Source: Latrodectus hesperus (lineage: Eukaryota > Arthropoda > Arachnida > Araneae > Theridiidae). From it: a stretch of 64,000 nt of DNA. Within the stretch, counting starts at the first letter, position 1. The number at the start of each line of letters is the position of its first letter. The notes below the pieces were generated by a model. The model saw only the letters and a program-made list of their open reading frames with translations. It had not been told where the DNA came from and ran no database searches. Below, in pieces: positions 1-10,992 of the stretch. Position numbers and translations under genes: made by a program. Where the stretch lies: contig CM075853.1 in NCBI GenBank assembly GCA_037975125.1, forward strand, positions 49,048,458-49,112,457, read 5' to 3'.

Positions 1-1060
1 CTTGGTATCCAGGAAAACAATATATTAAAATACTTGAACACTACCGAAATAAAAGATACAATTTCCCAAAACTTCTAAAATAATCCTACTTTTGGAAAAT
101 ACGCAAAATGTATGCCCATTTTTAGTATGCAGCTGCTTAAATGCACGTGATATAGCCTTAGCCTCAGCAATGAAGATGAAGTAAGGCTTGTGGAGGTTTA
201 GCTAAGAGAAATATTAAGAAAAACAGCACAGCCAAAATGTCTAGCAGTTTTGGATCTACTTAAGAAGACAGGACTGTACATAGTACACTGATAGCGTTGA
301 AATGCATAAAATTGTTGAAAAATAGCAGAAGTTGCGTCCGACTTTTTATGGTCTTCAAAAGAATTGAGTACGGTGATGTGTACATCATATCAAGATGGAT
401 ATGCGAATAAGTTTGTAGACTCATCACATAGATGAGACAGCAAAAACTAGGATTAATACGAGTGAGAAAAGTTTAATGTTGCATGGTCTTGCTTTATATA
501 ATCGCTTAAGAGCAGAATTATGAACAATAGAACGTAAGAGAGGATGGAAAGTGGATACAATTTTTGAATAATAATTAAGAGACAGGTCTAAGAGTAACTG
601 AGGGCAGATTAAATATAGACTCTTGATGAGTAATATATGAAAGGCATCAGAGCATATCCTTACAGCAGAGTGGAGAACTGTGTCTAATCTGCCTAATATG
701 AAAAATATAGTCGATCCATTAACAACAAAGCCGTAGTCAATGGGAGATAACATTAATGACTGGTACATTTAAAAGAGTGATTTGTGATCTGTACTCCAAA
801 ATGTAATCGAAATTGCCTAACAGATATTATAAGAAATAGCTAACAATTCTTCCACAAATGTAAAATTTGAGAAAGGAAAGTTAATTTTCTATCGAAAATC
901 ACTCCAAGGAATTTTATATTATCAATCACATGGATAAGTCTTCTGTTTAAGAGAAGCAAAGGATCATGGTGAATGTTAGTTTTCTTGCAGAAATGATCAC
1001 AGCAACACTTGCTAGGAAGTAGACTAAAACCATTCTGTACACATCAAGTAACAAAATTAT
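1..1060 (-). mobile_element. Decayed Jockey/I-like LINE fragment (RT 3' half into RNase H)
   Basis: Reading the minus strand from about 1060 down to the window edge gives broken pieces of a non-LTR retrotransposon polymerase in the expected order. Around 1000-840 there is CVQNGFSLLPSK, then NIKFLGVIFDRKLTF, the conserved block that follows the RT catalytic centre. At 768-424 an open stretch reads YQSLMLSPIDYGFVVNGS and LDTVLHSAVRICS, the thumb region typical of arthropod Jockey-like elements. Near 200-110 a frame reads AEAKAISRAFKQLHTKNGH, which resembles the acidic-residue helix of an RNase H domain. Several stops and frameshifts separate the pieces, so the copy is dead. It has no 5' half (truncation near 1060) and its 3' end lies outside the window. 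The clade is inferred from motif style only. Confidence 0.8.
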
Positions 1061-2281
1061 TTACAATTTATTCAATTGTATGGCATTTAAATACATATTT
1101 GATCTAAGAAATTCATATTATATGAAACAAATTTGTAAGTTGTCAACATATAAACTAGAATGAAAAGAAGATAATTGTTGTAGGATGCTGTTGATGAAAA
1201 GGTTAAAAATGGTTAATAATTATGGACATTGCGATCTGTACAAACACTTCTAAGCATTTATATTTGAATATTTTTTTATTTCTTTTTATATATTTAATTC
1301 TAACTAAATATAAGAAAACGCATTCTTTTGATTCTGCTTAAAAACAAACCCTCCTGAAACTGCCCATTTTACAAGATTTTCTATGCGTCAGGTGGTTTTG
1401 AAAGTGTCTTTGAATTTTCACATTGCTTCCTCAGTGATTTGTGATTACTCACGTACAGGAAGTAATCAAGGCAAATTTTAATTCTTTTTTCTACCCGCAG
1501 GGATTTAAAATATACAAAGGCTGAGAATGTCATTTTCGATAAAATTTTCGGATTGCTTAAATATGTAAATTTTCATCGTATTTGGGAATAATTAATTAAC
1601 TTTAATTTTGTGCATTTGTCCCGAAAATTATCTTAAAAAATAAAATAGGTATGGAATAGTATTTATATATATACTACCAGAAATAAAATACATTTTCTTT
1701 ACTATAAATGAAGAATATGGTTTGAAAATAAAATCGGAGAAAGATGATTAGAATAATGAAAATTTGAATCAAATGAGCAAATTAATATGATTAACAAAAA
1801 TTATCTTGTTATTTAGAAGAACTAAAACAGAATAATGGTTCAAAAAATTAATTTTGAAATTTGAATATTATTAAAAAAATTCAAGAAAATTGTTATTGTT
1901 AAAAATGGACATATGAATATCTATACTTAAATATTCAAATTTAAATTGAATAATGACTTGTTAGTAAAATATACAAGAAAAATGGATTAATTGATTTAAT
2001 AGAAATAAAATTAAAATAGTTTGAACTAATAATTCCAAATGGAATCCAAATAACTGTATCGCACATGTATATCAAGATATATATTTCTTCCTATGAAGAT
2101 TTCAATAGGAATAAATTTATTCCATTTGCTGATTGTGTATACAAAAATAAGCAATCAGTTGAATGTATGAGGTCTTCAACACAAAAAATATTGAATTAAT
2201 TGTTTATTCAATTGAAATTAATTGAATGGAGTTTCAGTTAAATTAAATTTCTTGTTCAGTTTTTACATTCTAATGAGGTTC
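1061..2281. other. AT-rich intergenic DNA, nothing recognised
   Basis: No open frame with coding character, splice structure or repeat boundary was found. The sequence is strongly AT-rich with short A and T runs. Confidence 0.5.
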
Positions 2282-2551
2282 TCGATAGCCTGTATGTATG
2301 TGATGCCCTCGATTGCCTGTGTGTATGTGATGAGCTCATTTGCCTGTGTGTATGTGATGCCCTCGATAGCCTGTGTGTATGTGATGCCCTCGATAGCCTG
2401 TGTGTATGTGATGCCCTCGATAGCCTGTGTGTATGTGATGGCCTCCATTGCCTGTGTGTATGTGATGCCCTCTAATGCCTGTGTGTATGTGATGCCCTCG
2501 ATAGCCTGTGTGTATGTGATGTCCTCGAATTCTGGTATGTATATGATTTAA
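2282..2551. repeat. 27-bp minisatellite, about 10 units
   Basis: Ten successive units of 27 bp start near 2282, 2309, 2336, 2363, 2390, 2417, 2444, 2471, 2498 and 2525. The core reads TCGATAGCCTGTGTGTATG followed by TGATGCCC. The unit is a multiple of three and lacks stops, so it gives a long open frame on the + strand (repeating SIACVYVMP) and another on the - strand (repeating AIEGITYTQ). Both frames are almost certainly by-products of the repeat, because no splice sites, promoter or flanking coding DNA accompany them. Units diverge at three or four fixed positions. Confidence 0.95.
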
Positions 2552-3678
2552 TTTTAAAAAAGAATATTTAATGTATGAAACAAAAAATTACTTTTTATAT
2601 TTATAATTCAGTGGGGGGGGAGGACTGATAAAGTATACAGTAAAATCCTTTCATAAGAGTTTATAATAAGAATGTAACGTAATGATATTATGTGTTGAAA
2701 ATTTCTGAACAAATTTAATTAAAAACTTTTTGTAAATTTTCATTTACCATTAATTTTAATTTTTTAATTATTTATTTATAAATAAATAAATAAATGTTAA
2801 TGAAAAAGCAGGAAAATATAAATATCTTTACGTTTTATTTTTAAAAATGTAATTAGAACAAAACACAGTGATTAATATTAAAGTGTAAATTAAAAACTGT
2901 ATATCTAATTAAGCAAAATTAAAATTATACTTCTTATTATAACATTTGGAATTTTTTCGAATGAAGAAAATTTTTCAATACTTATAAGTAAAAAATATAT
3001 ATAATTAACATTTATATTATTTTGAAAATTTAATAAAATTAACTTCATATTAAACGAAAAAATATTTTTAATTATTTTTTTAAAGAAGTTCCTTTAATTC
3101 TCAAAAGATCTGCCATTCTTTAAAAAACAAGCTACAAAATATTAGGTAATTCAATTTATTTAAATTTTTAATTTACTCATTTTTTTAAAAAACCTAATAA
3201 CAATCATACTCATCTACTAATGTACCAAAAAAACTAAATATATGAGTTCTTATGAAATTATACAAATGAACGATATTATTAGAAAATTTTTGACATACAC
3301 AATGTACAATTTTTCGGTTGTCTGAGGACACACTCACAACCCGGATTTTACCGGACCACCGAGGACGTCACATTTTACAAGATACACACTTTTGATACAC
3401 ACATACACAAGTTTAATGCACAAGGTGTAAACCGAGGACCCTTTTAATTGTCAACAAAAATGATAATTAAAAAATAAAACTATATAATCTAGACTTAAAA
3501 TAAGCAAAACCAAATAGAGAGCTTTCTTAAATTTCAACAAAATATAAAATTCGAGATGAAATTATGCAATTTCTACACAAAAAAAGGAAATTCAATGCGA
3601 GGACGTCCTCGGATCTGCCGACGCCCTCGGTTAGAAGGTGTGTATACACACTATTGTCCCCCGTTTCCACCTCTTGCG

Positions 3679-3679
<1 letters not shown>
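2552..3679. other. AT-rich spacer with a less AT-rich patch of possible repeat origin
   Basis: Mostly low-complexity AT DNA. Two patches stand out: 3315-3440, with ACCGAGGACGTCAC, and 3596-3680, with the palindrome GAGGACGTCCTC at 3599-3610 and GTGTGTATACACAC nearby. The shared GAGGACGTC core suggests remnants of one repeat, but no boundaries were found. Confidence 0.35.
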
Positions 3680-3742
<63 letters not shown>

Positions 3743-3760
3743 CATATATATATATATATA
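3680..3760. repeat. (CA)n followed by (TA)n microsatellite
   Basis: An uninterrupted CA dinucleotide run covers 3680-3732, then an imperfect TA run continues to about 3760. Confidence 0.97.
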
Positions 3761-3988
3761 AATAGTATGAACTAACAGCAGGAATTGAATACAACATTAT
3801 AAAGGCAAAAAAAGAAAAGCATATTTATATTAAACGGAAAAAAAACAACTCTAATATAAAATGAAATAAGATCTGTAAAATTTTAAGCATCAAGTATTTG
3901 TAAACAGTGATTCACACAATTAAATTAAAACTAAATTTAAGAGAAATACTAAGCATTTCATCTGAAACACATCTGTCAGGAAGAAAAG

Positions 3989-4162
3989 TCGAGCTGGCAG
4001 CCGAATGGTTAGCGCTCTTGCCTTCGGTTCAACAGTTAGTGTGTTCGAATCCCACCTTGGTCATGGATGTTTGCAGTGGTTCGTAATCCACTTTAAACAG
4101 TAGGTCCCGGTCTAATTAGCCCTCATGTGCAAAAAATGACCGTTGAGCAACAAACCAACCAT
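3989..4162 (+). mobile_element. tRNA-derived SINE, family 1, copy A
   Basis: The head is tRNA-like: an A-box region around GGCAGCCGAATGGTTAGCGC and a B box GTTCGAATCCC. The body reads on through GTAGGTCCCGGTCTAATTAG to AAAAAATGACCGTTGAGC and CAACAAACCAACC. The second copy at 18752-18923 aligns over its whole length. A target duplication GAAGAAAAG (3980-3988) recurs, with one extra A, at 4163-4172, so insertion boundaries are clear. This copy has lost a G in the B-box region and differs from copy B at several sites. The Pol III promoter role is known for such elements; activity here is not shown. Confidence 0.88.
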
Positions 4163-4352
4163 GAAGAAAAAGAAATTGATTTTCAATTTCTTGAAATTTG
4201 CAAGAAAGTTTGACAGTTCGAACCAGCAGCTCTCTGTGTTGAATAAAACTGCTTGTAAGCAGAGTAGTTTTGATAACTGCTCTAAGTTAATTTCGTAATA
4301 TTTTGTTGAGAAAGTTTAAGCGTTACCAACAATACGAAATTATGTTTTAATA

Positions 4353-5619
4353 TACGAGGGTTACTCTGAAATTTTTGAGATACGCGCAGACGAGAATTTA
4401 CAAAACAAAAATAATGGTTTAATTTTAAAGTACAAAGTATTTTAACACAGAAGACGATTTTTTACTGACTTACTTCAACTTGCTTAGCGTGGAATAAATT
4501 TTAAACAGAAGAGAAAATGCAGTTGACGCGAGAACATTTTCGCGCTATGATTTTCTACGATTTCAAAGCAGGATTAAATCAAGAAGAATGCGTTCAACGG
4601 TTGCAATTAGCAATTGGTGATGAATCTCCAGCTCGAGCTACTGTATTCAGATGGTTTAGAGAATTTAGAAGAGGTCGCAATTTTCTTCAGGATGAAGAAC
4701 ACACAGGAAAGCCGCCGTCGGCAGTAATCCGGGATAATGTGTCTATCATTCGATAAATGTTAATGGCTGAAAATCGCTGTGCCTATCAAATGATACAGAA
4801 GGAACATAACATTGGATCCGCAGCCATACACAAAATCATTCATGAAGAATTACATAGGAAAAAAGTAGTTTGCCGTTGGGTTCCCCATAATCTAACTGAG
4901 CATCAAATAGAGGAGCGTCTCAGAATCAGTAAAGAAACTCTTAATATACTGAATGATGGTGGCCACCGCATCATTTCTAAAATTGTAACAGGTGATGAAA
5001 CGTACATACCGTTTTTTGACGTTCCAACACGTCAAAAAAGCAAAGTATGGATCTTTGAAGATGATCCCACGCCGACAATGGTGAAAAAACAACGCGAACT
5101 GAAAAAAGTGATGTATGCCGTTTTCTTCAGAAGTACGGGATTGGTCAAAGCCATCACGTTGGAAGGACAGAAGACAGTAACAGCAAACTGGTATTCCACT
5201 AAATGTCTTCCAGAAATTCTACAAGAACTGAATGTTAGGGGACTAATGCTTAACCATGACAATGCATCTTCACGTACAGCCAGATTAACAGTTGAGTTTT
5301 TTAAACAAAAACAAATTAAAGTGATCGAACATCCGCCGTATTCACCTGATCTAGCTATGTGAGACTTTTGGTTATTCTTTAATCTAAAAAAGAACTTACG
5401 TGGACGTTGTTTTCATTCAGAAGAAGAGATTGATGTGGCTATAAATGCATTTTTTCATCTATTCGAAGAAATGAATGGCTTGAGGCATTTAATCTGTGGA
5501 AAATTCGTCTATAAAAGTGCATTGATGCTTTAGGAGACTACTTTGAACACACCTAAAATTTTGTAAGTATAATTTTAAAAACCTAGTTGTATCTCAAAAA
5601 TTTCAGAGTGACCCTCGTA
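4353..5619 (+). mobile_element. mariner-family DNA transposon, nearly complete, 1267 bp
   Basis: Terminal inverted repeats of 31 bp lie at 4353-4383 and 5589-5619, starting TACGAGGGT and ending GAGATAC, with one mismatch (T in the left, C in the right). TA dinucleotides at 4351-4352 and 5620-5621 are the target duplication. Between them is a single transposase reading frame that needs few repairs (see the pseudogene entry). Size, TIR start and TA target all fit the mariner group of the Tc1/mariner superfamily, which moves by cut and paste. Confidence 0.95.
4517..5540 (+). pseudogene. mariner transposase, inactivated
   Basis: The frame opens at an ATG at 4517 with MQLTREHFRAMIFYDFK, the N-terminal DNA-binding segment of mariner transposases. 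It continues through a helix-turn-helix region (ATVFRWFREFRRG), the WVPHNLT linker, and the catalytic acidic residues: first Asp in VTGDET, second in LNHDNASSRTA, third in SPDLAM-stop-DFWLF (D34D spacing style). Only two in-frame nonsense codons are seen: TAA at 4754-4756, and TGA at 5360-5362 where the family has Cys. A frameshift follows near 5470-5490, where KIRL and KCIDA lie in another frame. This is a recently dead copy. Genome annotators often label such frames 'SETMAR-like', which is a domain-level match only. Confidence 0.9.
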
Positions 5620-6995
5620 TAATCCTTTATTTAAATAATTACATATTAAATATTGCAGATTTCCAGAATTCTTACTTTTAAATTTCTTCCATTCTTAAAA
5701 CATTAGTATTCATTACTCCTAAAAATTATTTCACAAATGGAAATTTTCTTTTACACAAATTTGTATCTAGTCAGAGAAACGAATTGAATTAATTAGGTTC
5801 ATATATAAAGAAATAGTTTCGAAAACTAAAATTTTGTCACCCGTGAACATATTGTATACTAAGTGTACGAATTTTGGCTGACGGGTCATCGGAAATACTT
5901 CTTGACTACTGCAGTCAATAAAGTTTCTTTTTTTACTGGTAAGACACTCACAAAATTTTATTAAAAATTTTTGATTATTTTACGTTTTATTAATTTATTC
6001 TTAAAAACACAAGATTAAGATTAAAAAGAGATTTAATTTAATATGACTTAAACATTTTCTTACTATACGTTTTTTATTTTATGTTAATAAATATTGCTTA
6101 AATGAGATATGTAGCTGCACTGAAGATCTCAAGGATATAAGGATCTTTACATGAATCGTTGTGTCAGTCAGAAAAATTATTGTTTTTACATACTTAATTC
6201 CTCATTGATTTAAAAACATATTTTGTGCTAGACAATAATAACAAAAAAATTATAACGGTTTTCGCTATAATAGAAGATAATTTCATTTTGGAAAATGAGA
6301 TTTTCATACTTTCTTGATTGTTCATTGATTAAACTATCACTACCTGCACTAGAAATTTTCAAAGTAAATTTCTTTTACATTTCGCATTTTTATACCTAAG
6401 TTAGTTCCTTTTATTTTCCGATTGATTTACCTTTTTATTTCTTGAATAATCAATCAATTCGCTTATTCTTCTTATTTTGAATTATCAATCTGGTATATTA
6501 GTATAATGGAATAAATTAATTCAGTACTTATATTAAATAAGAAATAAATGTGACTCCTGAGTTGTAATTATTTGCCAAAAGCTGGAATCCGTGGACTGTT
6601 TATGTTATTCCATAAATTTACATTCAATTTCACATTTTTAATCCATACAAATATCAAATTTTTGACTACGTTTTTTGTAAGAGTGAAGATGTAAAAATTT
6701 TAATGTTTTAAAAGTAACGATTTTATCTGTTTCAACGAAGACATAAATTATACTTTTTTCTACTATTCGCATTTCGAAAAAAAAATTAAAATTTGGACCT
6801 ATTAGTAAGTATTATTCAATGTTACATTAAACTAGGTAATGATTTTTGGTTTTAAACCCAAAAATTGGATATATATTTTTCTTATAAAAATGGTTGACGG
6901 GATAAACGTTAGTATTAGTAATTTTTTATTAGTTCAATTCTCATTACTCGATTGTATGCAATGTAGGCTTAATAATAATTGGTGTTACTCTAATA
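5620..6995. other. Intergenic, nothing recognised
   Basis: AT-rich DNA with no coding frame longer than expected by chance, no inverted-repeat boundaries and no tRNA-like boxes. Confidence 0.5.
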
Positions 6996-7640
6996 CAGCA
7001 CTGTCCAAAGCACGGCCAGCGGGCCATTTGCGGCCCATGTTCCATCTTTGTGCGGCCCGCGGTTGGGTTTTTAATATTAAAACGGAAAAATAAATTTTTC
7101 CATTTTTTTTCAAAGTTTGTTAGTAGAAATGATTCAATTTTTTTATATGGTATTATAAATAAATAACTAAAATATAGAATCGTATTTGTGAGTCCCGTCC
7201 CGACTCGTGTCCATCGCCTTATTCACGACACGCAGTTGTCTGCCTCCACTCAAGGCCGTTGCGCAGAATAGCAGAAATTACACTGGTTTTCCAAAGCCGC
7301 CCGATTCGAAAGAGAAGGACATTAAAATTAAAATTACAACTGATTGATTTATTAGATTGCATTCCCCGCTAACCGTCGGGCGATCAGAGAGTGAAACAAC
7401 ATTGGCCGTCGTTCATAACTATTAGTTGTCATGTGACGCGACGAGTGTTGTGTAGTAGCTATTTAGTAATCGTAGTGGTTGTGTGTAATTCAAGCCTTCA
7501 CTTATTTCTTTTGCCAATTTAAACTAATGATTTAATTAAAGAGTAAATGGAGCTCTATTGTGCAAAATAACAAGCCTCATTATGTCTGTGATGAAACGAA
7601 AAATAAGTGTTGTTAATTTGTCATATCAAGTAAATCATTG
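6996..7640 (+). mobile_element. hAT (Charlie/Zaphod-like) left-end fragment
   Basis: The segment begins CAGCACTGTCCAAAGCACGG and runs into alternating GGCC/GCCC blocks (GCGGGCCATTTGCGGCCC, GCGGCCCGCGG), the usual look of the terminal and subterminal repeats of Charlie/Zaphod-type hAT elements. GC content is far above the surroundings up to about 7500. At 7581 an ATG opens MSVMKRKISVVNL, similar in style to the start of such transposases, but the frame closes at once. No matching right end was found, so this is a 5' remnant. The boundary at 7640 is approximate. Confidence 0.6.
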
Positions 7641-10600
7641 TAAGCCATAACAATTTTCATTTTCATGTTGAAAAGGCTTTATACCTTCATATAAAGTACT
7701 TTACCTTTAACCCCATTCTGTATTTGCACAGCTTACAAGAGTAATCTATCTGAAAGGATTTTGTTCATGTTCCTACCTTCTTTTTTAACAATCAAATCAA
7801 TTATTAACAATACACATGACAAATAAGTCAGCAAAATAATGAGAGAACAAAAATCTTTTTCAAGAGCTCTTGTCCCTACATCAACTACTTACTATCTACA
7901 ACTTCCTTTTTTACAATTTCCTTCTTTCAAACTCCAAAAATGCTGGCATTCCTAAGCCGCTATTTTCTGCTTAGCGAAATTATTCGGAAATTTTTCAAGA
8001 TTTTGTGCCTAATTTTAAATTACAAAAGACTTTTATTATATTATTAATTATTATTTTTACTATGGATGGAGTTTTCAGTGTAAGCAAAAACAAACCTCAG
8101 TTGACCGGAAGCCATCTCAAATACTTCCGGTTTTCTCTCTTCCCGTTGAAAATCAATGCAATCGCAAAAATTTTTATTTAAATATTTTTAGGTATTTATT
8201 TCTGTTTTCGAAAAATTTTTTATTTTATCTGTTAAAGTCATAATTTTTAATAAGAGTGTAATCAGTGGTGATCTCGTAAATTTTAAATAAAAATTTAATT
8301 TTTACTTAAATAATCCTGATGGATTACCATATTTCTCGGGGATTGTAACAATGATTCTCAATTGTTGATGAATGATATTTTGTAACACACATTCTAACTC
8401 TTGCTATTATTAATCTCAATTGTTAATAATTTTCTTCTTTAACTAATTTTTAATTTTATGCATTTATTCCAAAATTTATGGAAATATATTTTGCGCGTGA
8501 TTGAACTATAAATTATTTCAAATATGAAGCAAGGTATTATTTATGCTTTCATTTATAGTATTATAAATTTTATTAAAATTTTCTTGATCATGCTAGAATA
8601 TATGAATTGGTATCAATAATGAGTAGAACAAAATTGTTATGATGTGTTTATTTACTTGTTGTTTATTAATATTTTAAACAAATCTTGGTTTTCATTGCAA
8701 TTAAAATTACAGCCTTATTTTTAAGAATTGATTTAATATATATCTAATTAAATTAAGGATTGTAAATTGGGTTCCATTGGAAATTTGAACATCTTCAATT
8801 GCGAAAATAAATTTGTTTCAGCTCGCATATTGCAACCAAATGCTACGCAACAACTATTACCTTTATTTGCTTTCTGCATTTCAAAAAAATTTATAGGATA
8901 ATTACTTTTAAATTAATATTTCTCAAAAGCAATGGAAACTACAGAAAACAAGGACGAGGGTATAAGACAATAATGAAATAGTAAGCAGGAAGTTTCGAAC
9001 CGGAAGTCTTCTAGATCTCCACGATAGTAGCGTTCTCTATTCTACGATTTACGGAAACTTCCATCCATATTATAAACTAATTATTCTTGCACCTTTTTGT
9101 AGCTCATTATGAATAATCAAAAAGGATTACCAATTAAGCTATTGAAATAAGAATGTATGAAATTCGAATAAAGAAATTTAACCAATAGAAGACAAAATAA
9201 ATATGAGAAAGTTGAAAATGCAATATCGCTCCCTCTATATACTGTGTTTCAAAAGTTAAAAATATATTTGATCTCTTGACTTTATCAAAAAATCTGTAAA
9301 ACATTTCTTTAAACTTTATAATGAGATTGACTATTATGCATCAGAATTTTCCAGAAATTAATATGTAGATAGATAAAAATAAATTAATAAAAAAGTATTA
9401 GTAATAAATTCTAATATTTGAATATATTGAGAATTTTAAGTTGGCTTAAGCACAATGTTGTAGGCATCGAAGTCTTGCGCAGAAAACTTTCTATATTTGG
9501 TAATGTTTATTTTTGCGCTCTTGTCATATTTTGTTTCATAAAAATAATTTCTTTTAGATTTTGCTAGTCTTGTGTGTATAATGCTTTGAATTCTTTTCTC
9601 ATGATATAAGCATTTATATTATATTCACCTTTATAAATAACAGTATACAAAATTTTATTAAAGTAATGAAAACAAATATGCTGTATTAAAATTTAAATGT
9701 GAATTGTTGTTTTTTAATTTTTATTTGTATATTTTGTTTTGAAGTATTTTTTGTAGTTGAAGTATTTTTTTAATGTTATTTTTGAATTTATTGATAAAAT
9801 GTAGCAGAATTTCATTAGATTGCAACTATGGTAAGATTTAATAAATATGTACAAGAATATGCAAACTATATTAAATTGTATGTACATATGTCTCATCTCC
9901 TATTAATTCAGACCTGTCGAATGTTTAGTTTAAAGATATGTTTCATTTATTACAATCTTTATAAAACCGAGTATTTTTTAAAAATTAAATCTAATGAGTA
10001 TATTTTGAGAAACAAGCAAACTTTTATACTGGAGTGATTTTCTTTTTTGTTTTTCCTTGAAGTTCTTTGTTTTGAGAGTAATTGCAGTTCATTTTTGTAT
10101 ATGAGATATCATAAAAAATATTTGCAATTTTTTTTATTTGCATTAGTATGTAATTAGATAAACCTAAGAAAAATCACCTTTATAATTTCCCTGTATGGTT
10201 TTGTTATGCAATATTTGTCAACTACATAAGTTTAAAATTAGAAATAAATAAAAAAAATTATGACTATTTTCTATCGTTTTGTGGGAAGCTTTAAATTATA
10301 TTGAAAATATTTATCAAAATAGTATTTCTGAGAACCATTTTTTGATGTGATAAGCATGGGATGAAAATAAAGTAAAAGGTATAAATTATCTATTTAAATC
10401 TGTATAGTATCAGATGATATAACTAAGTTCCAGGTCCATCTTAAAATGCACTGAACCTGTATCTTTTATTAGTTTGATTTGACTAAAATAAGAAAATAAA
10501 ATGCTTAAAGGAAGTATTTTTGACACATTTATCAGATTATTTTTGTATAAGAAATTTTTTTACATATATTTAACTTATTTATTTTCTATTTTTATTGCAC

Positions 10601-10647
10601 ACATTTATAACAAAACTTATATTTTAAACATATATAATAATTTTCAG
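7641..10647. other. Upstream/intronic region of the ABRA-like gene; no exon found
   Basis: AT-rich DNA ending at a good 3' splice site (TTTTCAG at 10641-10647) just before the first coding exon of the ABRA-like gene. An untranslated first exon probably lies somewhere upstream but could not be located. Patches near 8085-8165 and 8990-9070 are richer in G and C (both contain CCGGAAG or its reverse), with no clear identity. Confidence 0.45.
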
Positions 10648-10653
10648 CTTGAC

Positions 10654-10992
10654 ATGGAAAGCGGAGGAAAAGCTCCCATAAAAATATATGGAAATGATGC
10701 CTTATCAAGTAGAGTTGCAGCTTTCCAGAAAAAAGCACAAGAACATGAAAAGAAACAGAAACAAAATCCATTTTCTGTGTCTGGAAGTGTTTCATCTATG
10801 GCTCATCAGAAGTGGGACAAGAATGACCCACGGTATGGCAAACCACCTGAAGGATCAAAGACTGAAAAGAGGGGTCAAGCAGCTGGAGCACATATTTCAA
10901 ATGAAGTGTCTTTTCTGTGTCAAATGATTCACGAATATGGATTTGTTAATGAGGATGATACTGTTTCTATCACCTTTGGTGAGCTTTTTCAG
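10654..10992 (+). CDS. ABRA-like gene, coding exon 1
   Basis: 113 codons from ATG 10654 to CAG 10992, followed by the donor GTTTGT. It covers the basic N-terminal segment and the first half of the Costars domain up to FGELFQ. Open sequence upstream of 10648 is intronic: it is AT-rich, codes for hydrophobic nonsense and precedes the splice acceptor. Confidence 0.92.

Noticed and set aside
2222..2551. Open frame of 109 codons on the + strand
   Set aside because: It is produced by the stop-free 27-bp minisatellite and starts at TTG; no splice or promoter context.
8990..9070. Possible tRNA or SINE (GGTTCGAAAC on the minus strand)
   Set aside because: The B-box-like word is present but no A box or cloverleaf pairing could be drawn.
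10501..10653. N-terminal extension of the ABRA-like frame
   Set aside because: It is AT-driven hydrophobic sequence lying upstream of a strong 3' splice site (TTTTCAG), so it is intron.
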